From Pontederia crassipes (Eukaryota; Streptophyta; Magnoliopsida; Commelinales; Pontederiaceae), in NCBI GenBank assembly GCA_030549335.1, contig CM060190.1, positions 67,160,118-67,224,117 on the forward strand: 64,000 nt of DNA. The letters are read 5' to 3'. Below the pieces are notes generated by a model. It ran no database searches and was not told the DNA's origin. It worked only from the letters and a program-made list of their open reading frames with translations. Every line of letters starts with the position of its first letter. Positions within the stretch are counted from its first letter, which is position 1. The translations under genes and the position numbers were made by a program. This document shows positions 25,997 through 38,408 of this stretch, piece by piece.

Positions 25997-28145
25997 ATGT
26001 GAAAGAAAAAGAAAGATTCATTGAACATAATTCAGATAACTTGCATAAAATGAAATGTCTCCTGGGTGTGTCAAAATGGAGGAAATATGCAATAAAGATT
26101 ATATTAGAGAAAAGATATAGAGAACGCTACCCAACGGAGAGGACGTTTGTCGAAGAGGATCGCAATCACAATTTCTCCAACAGTATCCACAAGACTTCCA
26201 TGCACATTTGCACCACAACCATTGTGAAAAAAAAAGAGAGGTGGAGAGGAAGAATGAGAGAAAGAGTCTATTGATAATTAATACATTATTTTTTAAGATT
26301 AATATATTATTATATAATGAAATGGGAAGAAAAATTACGTAACTTCTTCTCCATAATTACTTTCTCATTCATGATAGAGGGGAGCAAGTTAAGGGCAAGA
26401 CAATTTTGGCCGTCTATTAAATCTATTATCATATAATAATTAGAATATCAATGATTATCATTTGATCATCGTTCAATTAAATTTAGGGCACACATTTTGT
26501 CCATTGTCTAACATCAAATTATTCCAAAACCTAAAAGAAATCAAAATACCCTGTAATAATGCTAAAAGATTCATTGATACTCATTCTAGGTTTCTTAAGC
26601 ATAAATAATAGTCTGATAATAATGTTTCTTAGATTTTCTGTGTAAATTCTACATGCAAAATTACAACATGCGAAGTGGGTGGAAGTTACATTCTTCGTGC
26701 CAGGTTCCTATGAAAAAAAAAGAAAACAAAGATGGTTTCATCCTTGTGTTATAATTCATCTAGGGGACCATCTAAGAGGTTCACAAAACTATCTGACTGT
26801 GATGTCTTATATCTATCCAGATTGATCTAACCTTATGTATTCAGGTTACTGAGAACCATGTTGTTGCCCTACGAGGTTTATACTTATAGAATGTTATTAG
26901 CAATTTATTATAATCAGTATGTGACGAAAGAAAAGGTATAGTGAAATCACAACAACATGCAAACAAGGATTTCAAATTACTTGCATACAAAACAAATGCA
27001 TGTAGGCTAGATTAGCTCAAGTAGTTATACATTGTAGCAACAAGAACTTTTTATAAGCTTCCATTGTAAAAATGTGTTTTCCTCATCCATTCATAAGATG
27101 ATAAGAACAGAACTGAAGGGCTCCAGATGCATGTGTCTTCGGCGAAACATCTGAAGAGAACATTGGTCATCTTTTTTTCTCAATTGCACAGCAGCAAGGG
27201 GTGTATGGGACAGATCTGGCTGTGGATGGATTGATACAGGTCAGCATTGAGCTTATGACATTCATTCAAAATGTGAAAAAAAAAAAGTGCAGCAGTCAAG
27301 TCTAGGTTAAGGTTTATGTTTCTAGAAGACAGCGGGTGGCACCTTTCACCTTTTAATGATCTATTTGCATTCAAGCGAATGGATGTATCTTTAGGTGAAA
27401 GGGTGTATCTGAAAAACATAACCAAAAATCTGGTGCGAGTGAATGAAAATCTAATACGTCATTATAATATGCACATGTAAATTGGCAACATATGAATAAA
27501 TATTCTCAAAAACAATCATATGAATAAAATGGAGGGGTATTCTTGGTGGCCATCATTTTCCCTCTCAAAAATAAAAAAAGGTCCATACCAAATAGCAAAG
27601 TACATTCAAGCACAATATCACACTCTAACATGAAGCTTCAAATCAAGATTTTCGTTTTTTTAAGGTGGCTTCAGATAAAGATTTGAGGAACCAGACAATA
27701 TCTGTTTCAGCACCGAAATATCATGGCTGAATTTTGAGAAAGAACAATTCAGGTGTCTGGATAATTTGTTGAGATTCTGATGAAAAACAGAAAAAAAAAA
27801 CATACCTCAACAGCTAGTTTCCCGAATATCTAATTTTAGGGCATCACCAATGACTTCTTAGCCAATTAGGTGCCTCAATATGGTTACAGATAAGAGGTTA
27901 GATGGTTAGCATCATAAGTGCAGCCATAACTTTTGAGCAACATAAGATGTTAACCTATTAAACGTGCACAAAATGGCGAAATCATAAATGTATCTTAAAA
28001 TATGAATGAAAAGCAGAAACGTGTAGAGGGCCACCAGCCCTTATATGATGTTATATGTTAACCCACACATGTATGGATTTCTACCAGGGTTACACAAGCA
28101 CGTGTCCTAAAGCAAAATGCTGTGAATTATATTCTCATGCTCAAG

Positions 28146-28781
28146 CTAGATGCACAAAACCAGATTGAATTCTTCTAAAGGTGGAAGTATGCACAAGCAG
28201 GAAGAGGAATATGGCAAAGGAAAATCATCAAATGAAACAAAGAGGAGAATGGAGAGATGCACAGAGTTGTAAAGGGTGTAGATAAGCCATCTTTGTGCAT
28301 TTAACCAATTTAACATTTGTCTTTATATATCAGTGACCACTTTTTCTATATACTTTTAGTGTGCCAATAATCTAATCCCATGTCTTTGTCTAAGTTGGTG
28401 CACCATAGATTGGCATATAAGAGATGCATGTTGACAATTGATAGGAATGCTTAGAATAACAAACTAGATGCACAAAACCAGATTGAATTCTTCTAAAGGT
28501 GGAAGTATGCACAAGCAGGAAGAGGAATATGGCAAAGGAAAATCATCAAATGAAACAAAGAGGAGAATGGAGAGATGCACAGAGTTGTAAAAGGTGTAGA
28601 TAAGCCATCTTTGTGCATTTAACCAATTTAACATTTGTCTTTATATATCAGTGACCACTTTTTCTATATACTTTTAGTGTGCCAATAATCTAATCCCATG
28701 TCTTTGTCTAAGACGGTGCAGCATAGATTGGCATATAAGAAATGCATGTTGACAATTGATAGGAATGCTTAGAATAACAAA
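28146..28781. repeat. Tandem duplication, 318-bp unit, two copies
   Basis: The unit beginning CTAGATGCACAAAACCAGA at 28146 is repeated at 28464, and the first bases (CTAGA) appear again at 28782. The copies differ at only a handful of positions, so the duplication is recent. No coding region lies inside. Confidence 0.95.
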
Positions 28782-29438
28782 CTAGAAGGCATAGATATTA
28801 AAGAAAGAAGCAAACACCATATTATACAAAATAAACACAAGAAACATGCAATAGAGAGCCTTCCAAAATGTGGATAATTCTTGAAGAAAGGGAAGGAGAA
28901 TAATCAGGTGAAGGTTATCACGACACCTAGTTATCATTTTTTGTGGAAAATCTGAGATCATAGCACGTCAAGTCTAAAAGAGAAGCAACTCTATAAGGCT
29001 CTTCCTTTCTTAAAATGATAGCCTACATTAACTTAGAAGTATGAGAGCCATTTCTAAAGTCGCTTCATAAGTGTTTACCAAAAATTATAGATCTGTTTCA
29101 TGTGAAAAGATAATGATTATGTTCAAGCTTTTTTTGTTGGGTGATAGATCTCACCAACATGGAATAATTTTGTATAAAAATGTGGTTAAGATAAAACAAG
29201 AAAAGAAATTAAGGTCAGACACCATTCCATCTCCCCAAAAAAAAGGACAGACACCATGGACACCACAAAATAATACCATAAATTATGCTTGGAACAGGTC
29301 AGCGATGATGAGTGATATTACTAGAGGTTGAACAATTATTTGACTTCTGAGAGAACGCAGAAAATCATAGCAAATGTAGCATCACTAGAACATAGTTTGT
29401 TTACTCCACTTGTAAACCTACGAGTGAACAACTCCATT

Positions 29439-29588
29439 CTCATGCATATAATTCGATTTTCTAATTATCCCTATAACTGGAGTCTTTTGATTCAAGTGGA
29501 TGAACACTACGTTCTCATGCATATAATTCAATTTTCTAATTATCCTTATAACTGGAGTCTTTTGATTCAAGTGGCTGAACACTATGTC
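29439..29588. repeat. Tandem duplication, 75-bp unit, two copies
   Basis: The unit around CATGCATATAATTC and TAACTGGAGTCTTTTGATTC occurs at 29441 and 29516 with few differences. Open frames across it on both strands are repeat artefacts. Confidence 0.9.
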
Positions 29589-30401
29589 AAAATAGTCGCA
29601 TATGCATTTCACTTCATCAAGAACAAAAAATGGGAAAAATAGCCCAGTCAAGTAATACCAAAAAGAGAGAACAACATGGAGAAAATGCTCAATGTGTGTT
29701 CCTTAATGCAAAAGATAACTAAGTAAACAGATCCCTAAACATTCTTTTATGACTGTGCAAATTTAAGAACATATCCATGAAGGCAAATTGATCATTTGGC
29801 ATGGGATATTCAGATTGATCCATTAAATTTGTTGGAAGACGTATCAGAAACTAGAAACTAGTGACAAAACAAAAGAAACTCGGATCAACATGGTATATTT
29901 CTGGCAACTTCGAGCGCTTGATCACACTTTCATCATTGGGCGCTATGAATTACATTATAGCATTAGCACGCCTGAAATGTAAATAAACCTTATAGGTCTT
30001 CTTTTGCTATGTTTACTATATTGAACACGAATGGTCCACATGAAAGTCCGCTATATGTAAATTGCATATTGCATAAGAGATCGCAAAAGACAGACGGATT
30101 GATAGAAAACAATTAATCTAAGACCCAAAACATAGTACACCATTGAATATGAAAAATTATTTCATGGAAACACGTAATAGTACCCACAATTAAATATCAC
30201 AAAAGCATCCTAAAATAAACATAACAGATCAAAGCACCAAGCAAACTAAAGCAAAGTAGAAGAAGCCATCACAACAATTCCGTTACATATCCATCAGATC
30301 CGAACTTCTAATGCGTTGGTACAACATGAAGATCTACCACATACCAAAGGAAACGAGAATGAGGCCAAATCTCTCTTTTTCTGAATCGAGCAAATGAGCC
30401 G

Positions 30402-30848
30402 TCACTTAGCGACCATGCGGAGAATGAATTCCTCGTACTTGATGGTGCCGTCGGGGGAGACGTCGACCTCGCGGATCCACTCGTCGAACTCGGCAGGGTC
30501 CAGCTTCTCTCCGATGGAGGTGAGGACGTGGCGGAGGTCGGCGACGGCGACGAGGCCAGTGCCGTCCTTGTCGAGGACGCGGAAGGCGTCGCGGAGCTGG
30601 CGATCGAAGGGCTCCGGGCGGAGGTGGCGATGCATGAGGTCGAGGAAGCGGGGGAAGTCGAATGGGGCGGTGAGGCCCTCGGCGGCGGTGATCTCCTTGA
30701 GCTGGGCCTGGGTGGGGTTGCCGCCCAGGGAGCGCATCAGGATGCCGAGCTCTGACGGGGCGATCCGACCATCGCCGTCCGTGTCAAAGAGGGAGAACGC
30801 CTCTCGCATCGACGCCACCTGCTCATCCGTGAGTCCCTCCTTCACCAT
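30402..30848 (-). CDS. CML13: Calmodulin-like protein, CML13/CML14 type
   Basis: Single-exon gene of 148 residues, [10 protein letters not shown] to MVAK, closely matching the CML13/CML14 branch. That branch includes the shared phrases [20 protein letters not shown] and [14 protein letters not shown]. These proteins are known calcium sensors or light chains that bind IQ motifs of IQD, CAMTA and class VIII myosin proteins. EF-hand 1 loop (22-33, [12 protein letters not shown]) is canonical. EF-hand 2 (about 55-68) has lost its acidic residues. Loop 3 (93-104, [12 protein letters not shown]) ends in Asp instead of Glu. Loop 4 (129-140, [12 protein letters not shown]) keeps the ligand positions. 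The coding sequence is strongly GC-rich against AT-rich flanks. The next upstream A/T-rich TATA-like stretch is AAATAAATA at about 30939-30947, roughly 90 bases before the ATG. CML13 and CML14 cannot be told apart here. Confidence 0.93.
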   Translation of the reverse strand: MVKEGLTDEQVASMREAFSLFDTDGDGRIAPSELGILMRSLGGNPTQAQLKEITAAEGLTAPFDFPRFLDLMHRHLRPEPFDRQLRDAFRVLDKDGTGLVAVADLRHVLTSIGEKLDPAEFDEWIREVDVSPDGTIKYEEFILRMVAK

Positions 30849-33680
30849 TCTTCTTCTTCTTCCTCCTTTTTCTGTCTTTCGAACTTTGCTCTCCTTTCTC
30901 TGATTTGCTTCGCCTATGTTGTTTTCTTTTCTGCCGTCTATTTATTTGGGGATTACAGACGGGAGAGTGTGGCGTGTCTTTCACCTTTTTCTTCTGTTTC
31001 TTTACTACTGATTTAATTCAAAATATAATATTACATAAAATTACCTTTATTAAACTTTAAGTCTTTAATCCATTTTTCGGAAATCATAATTTAAATTCTG
31101 GTTAGATTTATATTTAATTAATTAGGTAAATTTTTTTATTTGATATTGGAATGAAAATATAATGATGAAGAATAAAAAGTTGAATAAACAGATAAATTTT
31201 AAAGTTTGAATAAAAAATAAGAATTGTAAAATAATTTATTATTTTATGAAGTTAAATTATATTTAATAAATATAAATAAATATTTTAACATAATATAATT
31301 TATAAAATAAATATTAATTAAATAGTTTAACACAATACAATTTAATTTAATAATTTACATAAATATCATGTTTATGTTGAGCAAAATTGCAAAGTTTGCG
31401 TTACTTCATCCAGTTGGTATTATTATTGTAATCGTAATTATATTTATATTAAAATAATAAATAAATAAAATAATTACTTTATTATTAAATTTAAATAAAT
31501 ATATTTATAAGTTGAATGATAATGTATTAATAATATTTTCTTAAATCTCCCTAAATTATAGTGATTTTTTCATTGTAACACCCTCCTTAAATTATTTTAT
31601 AATTTTTAATCTACTTCTATTAATTTTTCCATCATTTTTTTATTTTTTTATTTATTAAATGACTAAACTATCATTCTCTTGTCTCTTTTAATACTTACAA
31701 TAATAAATATAAAAAGAAAAATAAAAAATGTTCGGTGAGGGAGGGGATATATATATATCCAATTTTTTCCAAAGAGTAAAAAGAAATATACAGTTACAAC
31801 AATATTTTAAAAATATATTAAATGTTTAGAATTAAACTTTAAATTTTTAAATTTAACTATTCCATGATAATATATTATGATACACATTTCAACATATTTT
31901 GTTTTATTTTATATTCAATTTCATGAAAATAGGATGACTAATAGCATTCACATTCAACTACATCAAAATAATTTTAGCTCGATCTAAATATAATTTAAGA
32001 GAGGCTATAGAATAACGAAATATTATTTAAAAATAAAAGTTATATTTTACTTGTGATAAGCATTTTTTATACACGTAGGGATGAAAACAAAAAATGGAAA
32101 ATGGAAAACCTAAAAAATCAATTTGACCCGCCTTAAAATTTTTAGGTTGTTAATAAAGAAAAACCACTTGAAAAGTCTAATGGAGATCTACGTAATTAAA
32201 ATTATATAAAATAAATATTATTATTACACTTTAAATATTTCTAGTATATACAAAATTACATAGTAAACATAATGTTTTTATCACTAAATACATAGAAAAT
32301 CTATATAAGTCATAAATAATGGTATGACAACATATAATATGTGATTAATATCAATTTATATAATAAAACATGTCTTAATATTTTTAATATATTTTATTAA
32401 ATACAAAATTTATAAAAAAATCTAGGACTAAAAAAAACTGATAATATTTTTTTTAATTCTAAAAAATAACTTGAAAATACAGGGTGTTTTTATAAAAAAA
32501 TACACCACAGTAGTACTGCTTTCACCTCTAGCGTCCAATGTTATAAGACATATGCAGTCTATTAATTCGGATTGATCAACGAGTCTAATCCGATCAAATC
32601 GAACCGAATTATCATACTTGATAATATAAAATAATAAAAAAATAAAATAAGTTAATGAGATTATTGTAATATTAATAATATGTACTTACTTTACAAATAT
32701 AGAAAATATAATATAATAAAGTAAAAAATAATAATTCAGATCAAATAACATAATAAAGTAAGTAAAATTAAGTATCAATCAAATATTTGCTAAATAAAAA
32801 AAATCTTGTAAGGTATAAATAAAAATATAATATGCATGTGACCAAGATGATATTAAAGTATAAATTTAAGTAAAAATATATATAAATAATATGTTTAAAT
32901 GTTTTAATATTTTTTATATTTAAATTTATTTTATTTTATAACTTGACAGGTCAAATCCTTTTTCAATTTTCAATCAACCCGCACCCCCTTTTAAGTTTCG
33001 GACACCGAGTAGTCATATCCATTTGATACTTTTAGTTAGGGATTCTAAATTTAATGAATGATTTATTTATTCTAAGAAAACTAAATTTTTAATCAGGGTT
33101 CAAAGTTTTTATTTTTAAATCACTTTCCCGTATGTTTATGTTTTCCCGATACCACTATTTTAAACTTTATTGAGTATATTTCTGGTGTATTATAACTATT
33201 GGGTTTTTCTCAACAAACAAAAAAGGGTGGGGGGGGGCAATTAGTATTAGAACTAATAACAAATGGGCAAATTTGATTTATCACAAAATTCAAAATATGT
33301 TCATTTAATGTGCAACCAATAAAAAGACAATTCCCAATAATAAATAAGGAAAGAGGGAAAGAAAGAGGAGCACAATAATTTGTTAATAATATTTTATCAT
33401 CTCTTAGCGTAATTTTCACTGTGATTTTTTAAGTCTCTAGTCCGTCAAGTTTCACTTTAATTTTTCACGTACTGAGACAATGGATGTGTATGCATCACTT
33501 TTTCTTAAAAAAATTGCATGAAGACAGCATTCATACAAGATTAATATACATTAAATGTATTTTTCTCTCGCTAAAGATGAAAGGCAAGATTCTTCTACAA
33601 ACTGAATATTTCCCGAACTTTTTTTCTAACCCATAGTTAAGAGGGAAAAGACCTATTACCTCAAAATCAACTTAGAAAAT
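30849..33680. other. CML promoter region and AT-rich intergenic DNA
   Basis: The first 100-150 bases are the pyrimidine-rich (on the plus strand CTTCTT) 5' leader and promoter of the CML gene. From about 31000 onward the DNA is extremely AT-rich with no supported gene. A segment around 32080-33010 starts with GGGATGAAAAC and ends near GTAGTCATATCC, with CGGGTTG/GACCCG phrases inside. It may be a decayed element, but I could not define its ends. Confidence 0.45.
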
Positions 33681-34177
33681 ATGGGTGTTCACATGATCGG
33701 GTCGACCCGTGAACCCGATGATCCGACCCGGTTCGGGTCGGTGGTCGGGTCGGATCCGACCCGACCCGAACTCGACCCGACCATCGGATCAGATACGGGT
33801 TGGATTTTTTCGACTCGACCCGATTGACCCGATTTTTTTATTTTTTATTTAAACTTAAAGCTTATATTTGATTTTAAAAAATTTAAAATTGAAATAAAAT
33901 ATTTTAAATACAGAAATAATATTAAATAGTTAGAAAACATATTTTATACTTTTAAAATAATATTAAATAATATTTTTAAATTAAATAAAATATAAAATAG
34001 TAAGAAAAAAATAAAAGAAAATTGGATGGTAAGATAACCCGACCACCCGACCCGATCCGATCCAACCCGACCCCGAACCAAGTCCGGTTGGATCGGATCC
34101 AGTCCCCAGCCCCCTAGACCCGACCAAATTTATTCACGGGTCGGGTTGGGTCCAACCCGACCCGTGAACACTCCTAT
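33681..34177. mobile_element. hAT-like non-autonomous element with (CCGACCCG)n-type arms
   Basis: The ends read ATGGGTGTTCAC at 33681 and GTGAACACTCCTAT ending at 34177, which are imperfect inverted repeats of a GTGTTCAC-type end. The flanks TAGAAAAT (33673-33680) and CAGAAAAT (34178-34185) agree at 7 of 8 positions, fitting an 8-bp hAT target duplication. Both arms carry GGGTCGGGT / ACCCGACCCG repeats that can fold together, around an AT-rich centre. No transposase is present. Confidence 0.65.
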
Positions 34178-34185
34178 CAGAAAAT

Positions 34186-37100
34186 GTAATTATGTTCCTT
34201 ATATAATATATCTTTTACAATAAGATAGAAGGAAATATTTATAAATTTGATACAAGAAAATTCAAAGCTTCATCTTCCTTTAATGCATGTTCATTTTGAG
34301 GTCTCACTTTACTTTGACTCTTTCAAAGTTTTCTTCCAGTTCTTTTTCATCAATATGACTTAGTAATCATCTGAAGAAAAAAAGTACACACTATATTTCT
34401 TAGCTAAATATTACCATAATTTTTTTCCCACACAAATATTCAAATTAGTTAATTTTTTATTTTGAAAGTCTATAATTTGATGACAAATTCTTAAAATTTA
34501 AATTTTCTTAAAGATTTAATGGGCGTCCTTCATAGTAAAATAGGGAGGACACTCCTCTTTATATGTACTATCGTTTTATCTTAAACGAACGACGGATCGA
34601 ATAAGCGCGGTTCAAAAGAAATTTTGGATGAAAGAATTTAGTTCAAAACATTCGGTTCGACAAATTTCCTACTCTTCGCTGCCGCCCCCTGCCACCGAGT
34701 TCAACTGCGTCGTCTCCATCCATGACGGCGTCACCACGACGCACAATTAGGATGAGGGAGGAGGGGTCAAGGTGGGGACGGAGGTTGTCGGAGGTCCTTG
34801 GCATGATAACGGTGGTCGAAGTCGGCTGCTGCACCGGAGTTGCAATCGCAGGTGGGAACGGTGGGTGTCCCCCACAATTGCTCTCTTGGAGACGACAACA
34901 TCACGCGGTGGTAAGGACAGACGCGAACGAACTTGCCATCGATGTGAATTCTCTATGTCGCCAACCTCCATCTTCTCCGCCGCCGATCTCCTCTCTCTTC
35001 TCTGTTGAACTCCTTCCTCTCTGGTGACCTCCCTCCTCTTCACTGCCGATCTCCTCGCTCTATGTCACCGCTGACCTCCTCGCTTGGTGCCTCGCTCTAC
35101 GTCGATGCCGACTTGTCTCGGCGAGATCGGATGATGATCGACGGTGGCAGAGGTCGGTTAGCAAGATTGGCCAGATGTGCAGAGTGCAGCGGCAAGCACG
35201 AAGGTGCGTAGTTTTGCCGAGATCTGTTAATGATCAAATCGGTTGACATGGATCGACAAGATCCACCACATACTATGAGCAAGGAGATCAGCGGCCGGCG
35301 AATGTTTCCTGAACTGTCGACATGAATTGTGCCTTTCCCATCTTGCCATTCATTGCACATCTCTACCGTCGCTATTTGCTTGCTGCTGATGCCGTCACCG
35401 TGGCTACTGCGCGTCGCTTGCCCGCTGCTGCTGCCATTGCTCGTTGCTGCCGCCTTGTTGTTGTTGCCGTCGCCTATCGCTGCGCTATTGTTATGGTCAC
35501 CCGCCATTGTTGTTGCCGACGCCGTTGCTGTTGCTTGCTGCCGATGCCGTTGCTTACTGCCGATGCTGTTGCTTACTGCTCACTATCACCGTCGCTCGTT
35601 CGCCTGCCCATTTGTTGTTGCCACTGCTCGCAGTCGCCGCCGCTCGTTTCCTACAGAGGCGAGAATGGGGTGAGAACACGAAGAGGGGAAAAACCGATCA
35701 AATGAAACCTACCATTTGTGAACGCGCATATGAATTGTGTATCACCTGCCTTGCCGTTAGATTTTGATCCAATGGGAAGTTGAGTAGATCCTCTCTACTT
35801 ATGCTCATTAAATCATTTTCTTATACTAGCTGTCATAAATTTTTTAACTCGATACATCTATATTCCGTTGGTCATAACTTTCTAACACGTATTGAATTGA
35901 GATGATTTTGTTAATAAGATTATTTCCATTTTATTTATATTTAATATAAACATAGTAAAGTATTAATATAAATTTTAGTGTGTCTGTGTGCAATTTGACT
36001 TTAGAAAGTTGCCATATATTTACATTTTTTCCGTATTTTTTTTACAAATATTGCAATGAGATGGTTTTTTATGTTGAAAAAAGTTAATAGAATTATTTAT
36101 GGCTTTTTATTAATATTTAATGAGAACATAAGTTAATATTTAGTTAATTTATAAAGAATGTTTATTGAATTTTTTCACGATGCACATAACATTTCTGTCA
36201 TAGTTATGTTTATGTAGTAATAAGATTGAAATACATTTTATCTTTATAAAATTATAACATAGTATGCTATAATTTTCTCTATGTATCTCAGTAAAACAAA
36301 TAAATAGTCAATTATTAACTTGAAATTTTTTAAAAAATATTTTTTAATATGATTTTTTCACGGTTCAAATATATATCTTTAGTTATTTAAATTTATTATC
36401 ATCAAAATATTAAAAATATAAATTTTAAATTATATCTCAATGTGCAAATTTGGTCCCTCGATCTTTTGACCAACCTTAGAGGATGCCATCAAACCATTTT
36501 TTTCTCAAGTGAAGTAAAGTTTTTTTAATCTTACAATTATATTTCAATACATCAGGTTATTTAATTATCTGAACCTCCATAGCCCCTCAATTAGAAATAT
36601 GTTTCACGTCTAACATTAAATTATTAACTTATAGTATGATGTCCCAAAATTTTATCATAATTTTTTCTTAAGTTCTTCCGGCTAATTTTATTAATTTTTT
36701 AAAAACATTTATATGATAAATACTAAAATGACCTTCCACAAACTATCATCTCTTTTAATATTTTAAATAAAATAAAATTTGACAAGTGAACAATATATTT
36801 TTTAAAATTATTTTATATTTTAAATATTAAATTAGATAACAATTCGCCAAATGATATTTTAGTCTTTTCGTAAATAAAAAATAGTAAAAAAAGTTCATAA
36901 AATTAGATGAAAGAATTGTGATAAAATTTAGAAATTTTTTAAAAGGGGAGGCTTAGGTCCCCTACCTTCCTCAATTCCAATGCAACTTATCCTTTTGGAG
37001 CTGACGTAACAAACTACGCGAGCCTCCCGATGAAGCCAACAGAAATCCTATCCGAATACTAAAAATAAAAGGCAATTTCATTATGGTGGTATACCAGCCC

Positions 37101-38408
37101 CTGTGCGGGTCCGCCTTGTTTGGAATATGTGTTTTAAAGAAATATCATAGTTTTTTTTTAAATATTGGTTGGCTTTAATATAATAGAGTAACCATTCCAT
37201 CCAAACATCACATTGTGAATGAAGTCATATAACATTCAATTCTATTATTATTTTATAGAACTTATGTTCGTTGTTGTATGAATGTAAATCATATCCAACG
37301 ACTCCGAATCAGCGAGCTAATATGCAATAAGTGAATGAACAATAGAATGACAACCAAGCACATCCATTCAAAAGAATATCTACATCACATTCTCGTTCTG
37401 ACTCTGTGCCTGTGAGCCATATTACGTAGCAACCATGATTCAAAAAATATTATTAAAAAAGTTTGTATCAATTCGATGAGAAAGATGACTGATCAAATTG
37501 AACCGTTGAATTGAGTCAATAGAATTTTGTTGATGAAATGCAATATACAGAGGATGAAAAAAAAATACACTAAGCAACTAAACACTCAATGAAGAGTGCC
37601 AATAATCCATGGGACTCCCGGATTATATATTGTTATATTCCGGAAATATTAAAATCAGCTAAAATCGAAATAGTTTGATCATGAAATCACCCACTTTACC
37701 TGCAAAAGAAGAATATCAATATTCTTTAAAGACGTCAAAATATTCATATTCCCATTTTTCTTAACAGTATCTTATTTTTTATTTATAGTCATACATTATT
37801 ATATTATTAGTAATATTATCATAACAAATTATTGATAGTAAAATATTTTAATTATAAAATATTATTTTTGTAAGAATGCTTTATATTATTTTATTATATT
37901 TAATTTTATCCTCAAATTCTCGTTCAAGTTTAAAAACCCATTTACAATTAAGATAGAATGGTAAACGATTCTTTCTCATTTAAGCGAGATTATGAATTTC
38001 GATTCATGTGAATAAAAAAAATTATTATTTATTATTATTAAGTACAAGACACAAACAATTTTTTATCGAATCAGTTGAATTTAATGATGAATTAACTTTT
38101 AATTTATGAAAAATGCACATGTTGTGCGGATTAAATTATTGACTCCCCTTCTTAAAAAATTTGAGGCGGAGGAATGACTTCATTAGGATCGGAGAATTGC
38201 TGCAATCTTTCTTAATAGAGGCCGAAAACATTTGAAAAGAATACATTTGAATCTATAAAGAACAAAAAAATAAAAAAGGCAGATGTGAACGCGACCGCAT
38301 TGAGCCAACGGACTCGAGTCCGACTAGACCCGATCCCTTATACGACCCACCAATAGAAAACCCAGCGCCTGTGACCGTACGAAAAAAACACTCTGCCGCC
38401 CTCATTTT
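34186..38408. other. Intergenic DNA upstream of CWC22
   Basis: Apart from the GC-rich patch at 34640-35700, the stretch is AT-rich without recognisable genes. A possible degenerate inverted repeat (TAATGGGC at about 34518 and its mirror GCTCATTA at about 35807) surrounds the GC-rich patch, but no target duplication was found. The CWC22 promoter must lie in the last few hundred bases; no clear TATA box is seen there. Confidence 0.45.
34640..35700. repeat. GC-rich low-complexity patch, doubtful coding
   Basis: Islands of GCC/GTT/GCT trinucleotide-like sequence give long overlapping open frames on both strands, such as repeated Leu/Ala/Cys on plus and Asn/Ser/Gly on minus. None resembles a known domain, and openness in several frames is the usual effect of such composition. 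It may be the interior of an old Mutator-like or other element. Confidence 0.5.

Larger units (their letters stand above)
25997..30401. other. Intergenic DNA with two tandem duplications, no gene recognised
   Basis: No open frame here resembles a known protein, and no RNA gene is evident. Two clear tandem duplications (28146-28781 and 29439-29588) are listed separately. The part next to 30402 should contain the 3' untranslated region of the CML gene. Base composition is milder than in the Helitron block, so undetected introns or UTRs cannot be excluded. Confidence 0.4.

Noticed and set aside
35097-35767. Possible Leu/Ala- or Asn/Ser-rich proteins in the GC-rich patch
   Set aside because: Several overlapping frames on both strands are open at once and all are trinucleotide-like; no conserved domain.
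34518-35815. Mutator-like element around the GC-rich patch, suggested by TAATGGGC and GCTCATTA
   Set aside because: The inverted match is short and no target duplication is visible; kept only as a remark.
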